Shown here piece after piece: positions 1 to 6,700 of a DNA stretch of 7,184 nucleotides; the first letter of the stretch is position 1, and each line of letters begins with the position of its first letter. This DNA comes from DAORIO01 sp035438585 (GTDB taxonomy: Bacteria; Patescibacteriota; Minisyncoccia; Phycocordibacterales; UBA9973): contig DAORIO010000029.1 in the NCBI GenBank assembly GCA_035438585.1, positions 1 to 7,184 of the forward strand, written 5' to 3'. A program made the translations under genes and the position numbers. The notes beneath the pieces were generated by a model. It worked only from the letters and a program-made list of their open reading frames with translations, made no database searches and was not told where the DNA came from.

Positions 1-592
1 TTGATATATTTTTATCTTGAACAATTTGAATCTTAAAAGGAAGCGGTGGATTAGTATCCATTAAATCAATTTTACTTTCTAAAACTTCATCTTTTATATT
101 TAAAACTCTTGGCCAATCCAAAAAATCAACTGCGAGACCAGAACCGTCGTTTCTAAACATCTCCCCCTTATCCAAATAAATTTCAGCTCGCCCGGGACTA
201 ATTGGTTCAAAGATTAAATCAATTACTTTTACTGGTTGTATTTTAGCTGGATCAATAATTGGATCAATAACTCCATAAAATCCTCCCGGGGTTATACCAG
301 AAAAATAAACTATATTATTTTGCACCCTAGGTCTATCCACAAAAAAAGAAACTATAGAATTTCTTTCTATACTATTTACAAATTTTAGTGTCTCATTTGA
401 AAAACCAATATTAAAATCTAGAGCATTTATTGGTGCATCACTAGTAGAAACAACTTCCACACTTACAATAAACTGCTCTCCGATTTTATACTCTTCTTTT
501 GGAGTTTTAATAAACAAATCAGCCCCAAACGTAATTTTGGGAATACTTATAAGTAGTGCGATTATTAAAATTGATTTTAAAAAATTAGACAT
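1..592 (-). CDS. Secreted cohesin-domain-like protein, 3' end beyond the window
   Basis: The frame opens with ATG at 592 and stays open for 197 codons to the window edge, so the C-terminus is missing. Residues 1-24 are a signal peptide (Lys6, a hydrophobic core, then TFGA before Asp25). Residues 25 to about 165 read as a cohesin-like beta-sandwich: a 'YKIGEQFIVSVEV' strand, then 'INALDFNIGFSNETLKFV', then 'NNIVYFSGITPGGFYG' and 'VKVIDLIFEP'. This matches the usual cohesin order of a property-of-the-domain strand, an alpha-carbon 'D..L.Y....L.F' strand and a late 'G.I.F...' strand. Known cohesins bind dockerins. The gene just upstream ends in a dockerin-like domain, which supports the reading. 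The start is 28 bases after that gene's stop. No Shine-Dalgarno is visible, and the choice of ATG rests on the signal peptide. It could instead be a generic Ig-like or carbohydrate-binding sandwich. A C-terminal anchor, if any, is off the window. Confidence 0.78.
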   Translation of the reverse strand, partial: MSNFLKSILIIALLISIPKITFGADLFIKTPKEEYKIGEQFIVSVEVVSTSDAPINALDFNIGFSNETLKFVNSIERNSIVSFFVDRPRVQNNIVYFSGITPGGFYGVIDPIIDPAKIQPVKVIDLIFEPISPGRAEIYLDKGEMFRNDGSGLAVDFLDWPRVLNIKDEVLESKIDLMDTNPPLPFKIQIVQDKNIS

Positions 593-620
593 AATATTTT
601 TTATAACTACAGTCTCAATA

Positions 621-1511
621 CTACCCTGTCCAGTAATAAGCCATAATACTAAAATCAGCAATTGTTACTGACCCATCTTTATTCAAATCAACGGTCATTG
701 GAGGTAGTGGTCTTTTATACCAATAAGCAAGAATTGAGAAATCAACAATATTAATTTTACAATCAACAAAGAGATCAGCAATAATTCCACACTTTGTATT
801 ATTTTCAAAAACAGACTGTGTTCCAACCTTAAATCCTGCGATTTTAGAATACTCAGAAATTTCAGTCCCTATTTTTGATTTTGATTTTGTTGAATGATCT
901 CCAAATTCAAGAGGTGAAGTGTCGAAAGTAAAAACATACGCTCCATCACTATCACTTTTAGTTGAAAAAAATAATTGATTTTCAGAATTGACTTCAATTA
1001 CAATATCACTAGTTGGAGAACTTTCACCAAAAACAGTTAAATTATCCCCCCTCTTTACAACAGACTTATCTACTGAAATTGTTGGGGTAAGGAATATCCC
1101 AGAAACTGTTGTTGAAACACCCGAAGAAACAAACAGGGTTACAGTAAATGGATTTGAAGATCTTTTGCCTGTTGAATCTGTCCCATAAACAGTAAAAGTA
1201 TGATTTCCATTTGTAACTCCAGACAAAGATACAGTAAATTTTGCATCAGGACCAGAAACAGTTGTGGCCACAATTACACCATCTTTAAGCAAGGTTACAC
1301 TTGATAAAGGGTAAGCTCTTCCTGAAAATATAACTGATGCGTTTATAGAAGAAGATCCACTTCCACCACCTCCGCCTCCACCGCCCCCTCCACCAACAAC
1401 AGCATCCACGGTAGCAGAAATATTAACATCACCTGCTAATACAAAATTATATTGATTACCTAAAAATAATAAACTTAAAAACGTTAATATTGTTATGGTA
1501 AGAAGTTTCAT
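621..1511 (-). CDS. Secreted Ig-like protein with polyglycine linker and C-terminal dockerin-like domain
   Basis: The product is 296 residues. Residues 1-26 are a signal peptide ending VLA. A short strand (28-39) is followed by 11 consecutive glycines (40-50) and a Ser/Gly tail. Residues 56-128 and 135-230 look like two Ig-like or fibronectin-like sandwiches ('SVTLLKDGVIVATT', 'GVTNGNHTFTVYGTDSTG', 'PTISVDKSVVKRGDNLTV', 'DSDGAYVFTFDTSPLEFG'). Residues 241-296 resemble a type I dockerin. Each half has an EF-hand-like loop followed by 'DFSI.AY.W': Asp246-Asp250-Asp257 in the first, and Asp275-Asn277-Asp279-Ser281-Asp286 in the second. The second loop is canonical; the first has Phe at the third ligand position. 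Cys241 and Cys251 flank the first loop and may form a disulphide. The ATG lies three bases after the upstream stop (TAA TGA ATG), with no Shine-Dalgarno, which suggests reinitiation by ribosomes finishing the upstream gene. I recall this architecture as recurrent in Parcubacteria-type genomes; the ligand is unknown. Confidence 0.88.
   Translation of the reverse strand: MKLLTITILTFLSLLFLGNQYNFVLAGDVNISATVDAVVGGGGGGGGGGGSGSSSINASVIFSGRAYPLSSVTLLKDGVIVATTVSGPDAKFTVSLSGVTNGNHTFTVYGTDSTGKRSSNPFTVTLFVSSGVSTTVSGIFLTPTISVDKSVVKRGDNLTVFGESSPTSDIVIEVNSENQLFFSTKSDSDGAYVFTFDTSPLEFGDHSTKSKSKIGTEISEYSKIAGFKVGTQSVFENNTKCGIIADLFVDCKINIVDFSILAYWYKRPLPPMTVDLNKDGSVTIADFSIMAYYWTG
1362..1394 (-). repeat. Eleven-glycine codon run (linker)
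   Basis: Eleven consecutive GGN codons encode residues 40-50 of the dockerin-like protein. All four glycine codons occur (four GGT, four GGA, two GGC, one GGG). The run therefore looks maintained as protein sequence, probably a flexible linker just after the mature N-terminus, rather than as a simple DNA microsatellite. Confidence 0.9.
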
Positions 1512-1514
1512 TCA

Positions 1515-2558
1515 TTAAGATAGATCTAAGTCTTTTGAACTTTTCTTTCTTTTAATAGTCATTTCTTTTTTTATAGCAATTTCAGCTTGTTGAATAATCC
1601 AGTTATTATAAGATCTCAAAATTCTCTTTAATATATTTAGAAGCAGTACAAGGGCGACAATTATTAAAACCAACAACTGCCAAGGAATTACCCAAAAAGA
1701 AAGTTTCTTTGTCTCTGTTGTTTTTTCCTTAAACCCAAAAGATAAATTTAACTCTGCTGTAAATCTTCCTAGAGCAAAATTATTCCACTGGTACTTAGCT
1801 TTATTAAAAAATCCTTTTATACCTTCAATTTCTTTAAAATCACTCGCGTCTTTTGACCAAACAACTTCATATTTTCTAATCCCTCCTCTTGGCAAAACAT
1901 TTCCTTCAACATTGTTTGCGTTTAAAGTCTTAGCCTTTATTCCAAATATATTTTTTATAACAATTTCTCCTTCTGGTTTTACAAGTGCATTACCAGAATT
2001 TTGAAACCTATAAGTAAAAGAAACAGGCAAAGCGTTATAGTATTTTTTTTGTTTTGTTAAAAAATAATCAAGTATACCTCCACCTTCTTTTACTGGGCCA
2101 TTAACATTCACTAGAACAATTGAGCAAATCTTTGAACCAATTGCCACCCCTGGATCTGTTAGACCTGGTGGATTAGAGTTCCAACACAAAGCTCCGTAAT
2201 AACCTCCTGGCTCAGTATTTTCAGGGACCACTATTGCAACAGGTATTTCAGAAACTTCTCCTGCAGAAACACTAACAGCGCCTTCTGTGCTTATCCAAGA
2301 AGGCAATCCTTCTGTTGATCCATTTAATTTAGGAGTTCCTGTCTCTCCTTCACCTTCAAAACCTTCCGCAGTTTTATATAAAGTAATATCTACCTCTTCT
2401 TCATTTAAAATTTTTACATTTGCCCTAAGTACAGAACCAGGATCTCCTGAGACTTCTATTCTTACAGGAGAAAGAGTTACTGCTTCTGTATAATTAAAAA
2501 AGAAAAAAAATGAAAAAATTACGAGTAGTCCATATTTATAAAATTTTTTTAAATTCAT
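1515..2558 (-). CDS. Membrane-anchored WxLIP-like (DUF916/DUF3324-like) surface protein
   Basis: The product is 347 residues. Residues 1-26 are a signal peptide with an unusual Phe-rich core, probably cleaved after TEA. Residues 27 to about 155 form a first beta-sandwich: 'VTLSPVRIEVSGDPGSVLRANVKI', then 'EIPVAIVVPENTEPGGYYGAL', with Cys125 and Cys145 possibly paired. Residues 165-285 form a second sandwich ('LPVSFTYRFQNSGNALVKPEGEI', 'NVLPRGGIRKYEVVW', 'NFALGRFTAELNLSFG'). About residues 289-310 are a transmembrane helix, followed by a Lys/Arg-rich cytoplasmic tail to 347. This order of signal peptide, two sandwiches, one helix and a basic tail is that of WxL-interacting proteins of Firmicutes, whose two domains bind peptidoglycan and WxL proteins. 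The family match is by layout and short motifs only. The two upstream genes share a C-terminal module that could be its ligand. ATG 2558 is 22 bases after the upstream stop in a T-rich gap without Shine-Dalgarno. The stop almost touches the next start. Confidence 0.82.
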   Translation of the reverse strand: MNLKKFYKYGLLVIFSFFFFFNYTEAVTLSPVRIEVSGDPGSVLRANVKILNEEEVDITLYKTAEGFEGEGETGTPKLNGSTEGLPSWISTEGAVSVSAGEVSEIPVAIVVPENTEPGGYYGALCWNSNPPGLTDPGVAIGSKICSIVLVNVNGPVKEGGGILDYFLTKQKKYYNALPVSFTYRFQNSGNALVKPEGEIVIKNIFGIKAKTLNANNVEGNVLPRGGIRKYEVVWSKDASDFKEIEGIKGFFNKAKYQWNNFALGRFTAELNLSFGFKEKTTETKKLSFWVIPWQLLVLIIVALVLLLNILKRILRSYNNWIIQQAEIAIKKEMTIKRKKSSKDLDLS

Positions 2559-2580
2559 AAAATAAAATTAAGAAATATAA

Positions 2581-3636
2581 TTAGAATGTTCCAGTTGCAA
2601 TATAAGTAATAGTTGTTGAGTAAGCACCAGCTTCCGTTGAAGATGCAATGTTTGCTATATATTGAACATCAATTGTCTCTGTTGTAGAAGCGGCTGTTTC
2701 TGAAGCAAGTGTTGTTGTTGTACCCGCAACAAAACTATAATTATTAGATGCATAATCATAAGCAGAAGGAATTGTAACATCACCTCCGTTATCTGCTATC
2801 GCTAAAGCAAACTGTTCAGAGCCTGGAGTACCGTCAGAATCTCCAGAAATAGTTGCTACGTCAATCGTATTAGAACCCGATGTTAAAGTTGCCCCAGAAT
2901 AAGTTATAGAATAACCCCCCGAAGCATTTGTTCCTATTGATAATTCGTGTGCACCTGAAGTAGCTCCTGGAGCAGAAGCTGTTCCAGATGTTCCAGTTGC
3001 CCATCTTGCTCCACCAGCACCTAATGTTCCGAAACCTACAGTATTGTCAGATATTGAAAAAGAAATAGTTGGATCTACCGTAGCTGTAATAACAACTTGA
3101 TCGTCGGCTATTATAGGTATAGCAACGGTTCCAGTATCACCAAAAGATCCAGACAGAGTAAGTAAAGTTGTTCCAGCTGATCCGTTTGTTATCTGCTCAG
3201 CACCAGTAGACCCTGAAGTAGCATGTGTACCTATTTCAATAACGATAACACTACCTGCACCGACAGCACCAGAACCATTTGTAAAAGTTATTACAGTAGA
3301 AGAAGTTCTAACAACCCCCCAAGTTGCACCAGAAGGGGCAGCAGCCAATGTAACATCTGAACCGTCATCTGATAAGTCTATATCTTCGTAGTCTAATGCT
3401 ACAGGTATACTAGTTGAGTTATCAAAAGTTAAAACTATTTGAGCAGAAGCAGCGACACCAGTTGGTGTTGTAAAAGTAATAGTGTAATTAGATAAAGTTG
3501 ATGCTTTTTCTCTAGACAAGACTGTTCTGAATGAAGTAACTGCGGCAGCTTTTGTTGTAAAAGGAAACAAAACAAAAGAAGAAAGAACAAGTGCAGTTAC
3601 AACAAATATACTAGTTACTAATTTAATTTTTTTCAT
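2581..3636 (-). CDS. Secreted major-surface-protein-like gene with shared C-terminal module
   Basis: The product is 351 residues. Residues 1-32 are a signal peptide (MKKIK, long hydrophobic core, cleavage near KAAA). Residues 33 to about 187 form an N-terminal beta-rich domain ('REKASTLSNYTITFTTPTGV', 'AAPSGATWGVVRTSSTVITF', 'VIVIEIGTHATSG', 'SGSFGDTGTVAIPIIADDQV'). Residues 188-351 form a module homologous to the C-terminus of the giant repeat protein encoded upstream. The mature chain is rich in Thr, Ser, Ala and Gly, has no cysteine, and by my count has a single lysine (Lys44) against more than twenty Asp/Glu, so it should be strongly acidic. That composition and the domain pair fit an abundant exported surface or S-layer-like protein. 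I recall similar proteins in Parcubacteria-type genomes, but no function is established. No LPxTG motif or transmembrane helix follows the module, so attachment is probably non-covalent. The ATG follows a 93-bp gap and is chosen because the signal peptide begins there. Confidence 0.88.
   Translation of the reverse strand: MKKIKLVTSIFVVTALVLSSFVLFPFTTKAAAVTSFRTVLSREKASTLSNYTITFTTPTGVAASAQIVLTFDNSTSIPVALDYEDIDLSDDGSDVTLAAAPSGATWGVVRTSSTVITFTNGSGAVGAGSVIVIEIGTHATSGSTGAEQITNGSAGTTLLTLSGSFGDTGTVAIPIIADDQVVITATVDPTISFSISDNTVGFGTLGAGGARWATGTSGTASAPGATSGAHELSIGTNASGGYSITYSGATLTSGSNTIDVATISGDSDGTPGSEQFALAIADNGGDVTIPSAYDYASNNYSFVAGTTTTLASETAASTTETIDVQYIANIASSTEAGAYSTTITYIATGTF
2584..3075 (-). repeat. 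Shared C-terminal module, copy in the 351-residue protein
   Basis: Residues 188-351 begin 'VDPTISFSISDNTVGFGTL', continue with 'ARWATG', 'NASGGYSITYSGATLTSG', 'QYIANI' and end 'AGAYSTTITYIATGTF'. The same landmarks appear in the same order at 3733-4215. The opening FG.L and closing T.TY strand resemble a WxL domain with Tyr replacing the signature Trp; that comparison is inference. Confidence 0.85.
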
Positions 3637-3658
3637 ACTGATTAATAATTTTACTCTT

Positions 3659-3664
3659 ATAATA
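3659..3664 (-). promoter_or_regulatory. Possible -10 element upstream of the 351-residue surface protein
   Basis: On the minus strand the hexamer TATTAT (one mismatch to TATAAT) lies 22 bases before the ATG at 3636. No TTGACA-like -35 is visible 16-18 bases further upstream, and the surroundings are almost pure A/T, so the match could be chance. Its position after the longest gap is the main support. Confidence 0.22.
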
Positions 3665-3709
3665 TATTTATATTTTAACCTTTTTAGAAAGAAAAACCTA
3701 AAAATACTT

Positions 3710-3718
3710 TGTGGATAA
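3710..3718 (-). promoter_or_regulatory. Perfect DnaA-box sequence (TTATCCACA)
   Basis: The minus strand reads TTATCCACA, the strongest DnaA-binding 9-mer known from E. coli, inside the intergenic spacer. It stands alone; I saw no second perfect copy in the window. A single box could let DnaA act as a transcription factor or be a titration site, or it may be chance. It is not an origin on this evidence. Confidence 0.3.
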
Positions 3719-3729
3719 TTGAATTTAAA

Positions 3730-6700
3730 TTAAAAATTTGGAACTAAAGTATAAGTTAGTGTAGAAGAATAACTGCCGGAAGGTTGGATTGTCGGTATGT
3801 TTGCTATATACCTAACAGAATAAGTTGTTGTTTCTCCATCTCCATAAGTCGCACTTGCAATTTGATCAGGCAAACTACCTGTATCAAAAGCAAAACCACT
3901 TGAAGCATATGGCGAAGATACAACTCCAATTCCATCACTTGCAGTAACCCTAAATCCGAACTGAGAAGTTCCGACAGAAGAAGCTGTATTTGTGTCCCCA
4001 ATAGCACTTATGGTATCTGCCCCATTTGTCAAAGTTCCACCATCAACAAGAATTGTATAGCCATTTTTTAAATTTGTTGAAGCAGTTATTGTATGAGCTT
4101 CAACTTCTGTAGCTGAACCAGTTCCGTCACCTGTTGCAAATCTAGCACTAGAAGAAGAAAGCGTACCAAAACCAATTGTATTATCAGAAATAGAAAACGA
4201 AACAGTCGGCACGGCTGGTAAATACATATATCTGATACTAGTAAAAGCAAAATCCCAATCTCTTGTCGTGGTAGATGTTGCTGTAGATCCACTAGTACGC
4301 AATCTTAAACTAACTAAATTATTATCAAGATCCACATGGTCTTCAGGATTCACTGGCCAAAGACCATTAGTAAAAGTATATGTTGTCAAAGCATTTGTTG
4401 TACCGATAGTAGACCAACCTCCAGTAACAGAAGTTGTTCCTGGTGCAAATTGACCTGAAAAATCTTTAAGCCCTAAGGCTATAGTGTTCGTAGTAACATT
4501 ACTTCTAAACCTAGCGGCATAATACACTCCGGTAACAGCGGTATTATTTGGAACAGTAACTGGCATAGAAACATTTTGAGAAGCAGAGTAATGTGTCCCC
4601 CAAGTACCTGCCCAGTCTGTAGCATAAGGAGTTGTAGCACAAGGAGATGTATTATTTAAACATGTTGCAACTTGCCAAGTATTTCCTCCTGTTGAAGTAG
4701 TTAAGACATCAATATCTCTAGTATTAGAAGCATCTGTTGCATTATCATCACCAAAAGAAGTTTCGGATAAACTTGTACTTGTATTCACAGAACCTACGAC
4801 TATATAAAACTGATCAATTGAAAATGTTTGAGTACCAGCAACTGTACTATAAATCCTAACCCTAGCCTTACCTCCTGAAATATAATTAGATAATGTAACA
4901 TTGTTTTTTGCAAAATAATTTAATTGCTCCACATTTGATCCAGAGGCAGTTATTTGTCCGGAATGCAGATCTTCCCATCCGGGAGTCGTGTAATTATAAA
5001 TTGCCAAGTTGTAAGTCATAATAGAAGAAGAAATATAGGCTCCCTCCAGATAAACCAAAATTGTATTTGCGTCTGAATATGGTTGGATATCATTAAATTC
5101 AAAATATCCGTCCATTGGATTTGGAGTTTGGTTGGTTAAAGTTACACGGTTGTTATCAGAAAGAGCGGTATAGTTTATTGCATTCGCAAAATTCCCTGTC
5201 CAAGAATTTTGTTTAGTATACGAAGTTGGATAATAAACAGGATCAATACCTAACTCAATCGCCAATCTGTCTATATCAAACTGAGCAGTTGAGTTTGTTG
5301 TTGAATAATAACGAATTCTGGCAGTTCCATTGTTAACAAAATTTGTAAGAGGTGTATCGATAGGAGAACCTGGATTTGAACCTGTTTGGAAATATCCATT
5401 CCATATTTCTATGGTTCTTACAGTATCGGTTGTCTCAGACGAACCGGATGTTGGTATTTGAAGAGTTCTCCATCCACCACCAGTACACTCGGTATCAGCG
5501 GAATGACTTACTCCAGTTGAACTGACCCAGTCACAAATTTGCAAAAAATAAGTTCTTGCGGTTGTGACATTTTTTTGCTCTGATGTAATTATCATTTTAT
5601 TAGCATTGTTTATATTCATATTTCCAACATCTAAATAAACGTTTAGTCCAGTTGTGGTTCCTAAATTTGACCAAAAAACGTTATCTGTTGTAAGCGTACC
5701 TCTCCACGTAGCCATATTAGTTGCACTAACAGCAACGGCTGTTCCTAAAACAAGTCCACCATTTGTAGGAATATACTGAGAAGTCAAAGTTCCTCTATAA
5801 TTTTGGTCATTTACCCATCTAAAAGCAACCATTGCAAAATCCCAATTGACCGTAACACTAGTTATCTGAGTACTTACCGTTGTTTTGATACGCACTTTCA
5901 CCTTGTCAATATCATGATACAAATGATCTTCTGGATTTGCCTGAAGTAAAGTATTACCCAAAACATAACTAGTTGATGCACTTGTGGCACCAACGGTTGT
6001 CCATGAACCAGAAATAGTTTGACCAGATGTGTGACCAGATGTATCTAAAATACTAGTTTGTACTGTCATAGTCGTACTATTACTTCTATGTCTTGATATT
6101 AATCGAAGGGCTGTAATACTAGAATGAGTTGGCTCACCCGCATCAATGGTTAAATTATAAGCAGCAGCATGATTTGTTCCAATTGTCCCAACTCTATCTG
6201 TACTATAAGGATTTTGCGCACAAGGAGCAGTCGTATTCAAACAAGTTGCAACTTCCCAGTCAGCACCTGTTGTATCTGTCGCTGAAAGAGCATCTACGGT
6301 TTGAGTATCTGTTGCGGTAGTTGTATTATCATCTCCATAAGAAACTTCAGATCCGGTTGTTCCACTAGTTGTTGCACCAACTACTATATATAGTTGGTCT
6401 ATCTGAAATGTTTGTGTTCCCGTAGCTGTACTATACACACGAATAGACGCTTCTCCATTTGAAATATAGTTAGATAACGTAGTATTATTTTTTGCAAAAT
6501 AGTTAAACTGGTCCGCCGAAGCTCCAGATGCCGTAATTTGTCCTGAGTGTAAATCTTCCCACCCGGGAGTCGTATAATTATAAATTGCGACATTATAAGT
6601 CATAGTTGTAGCAGAAACATACCCGCATTCACAAGAAACAAAAATTGTATTTGCTCCAGGAAATGTCTCAATTCCTCTAAAGCTATAATCAATATCCATC

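Larger units (their letters stand above)
3637..3729 (-). other. 93-bp AT-rich intergenic spacer
   Basis: This is the longest gap in the window and separates the giant repeat gene from the other four genes. Read on the minus strand it holds a perfect DnaA-box sequence, a weak 7-bp inverted repeat (3681-3687 with 3698-3704, ten-base loop, one G:C pair per arm), then an A/T stretch and the next start codon. The inverted repeat is not followed by a U tract, so it is not a convincing terminator. A promoter here is plausible but unproven. No clear Shine-Dalgarno precedes the ATG at 3636; the nearest purine run (AAGAG) lies about 17 bases upstream, which is too far. Confidence 0.5.

Noticed and set aside
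988..1188. Plus-strand open frame of 66 codons, and similar ones at 2287-2493, 4268-4453 and 6129-6320
   Set aside because: Each lies opposite a well-supported minus-strand gene, has no recognisable motif or signal peptide, and is explained by the base composition of the opposite coding frame.
3681..3704. Inverted repeat as a terminator of the giant gene
   Set aside because: The stem is 7 bp, almost all A:T, with a ten-base loop and no U tract after it on the minus strand.
3710..3718. Replication origin
   Set aside because: There is only one perfect DnaA box, the gap is 93 bp, and no dnaA, dnaN or other origin-linked gene is in the window.
621..4215. Sortase-type anchoring of the secreted proteins
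   Set aside because: No LPxTG-like motif followed by a hydrophobic stretch and a basic tail is present at the C-termini of the three secreted proteins whose ends are visible.
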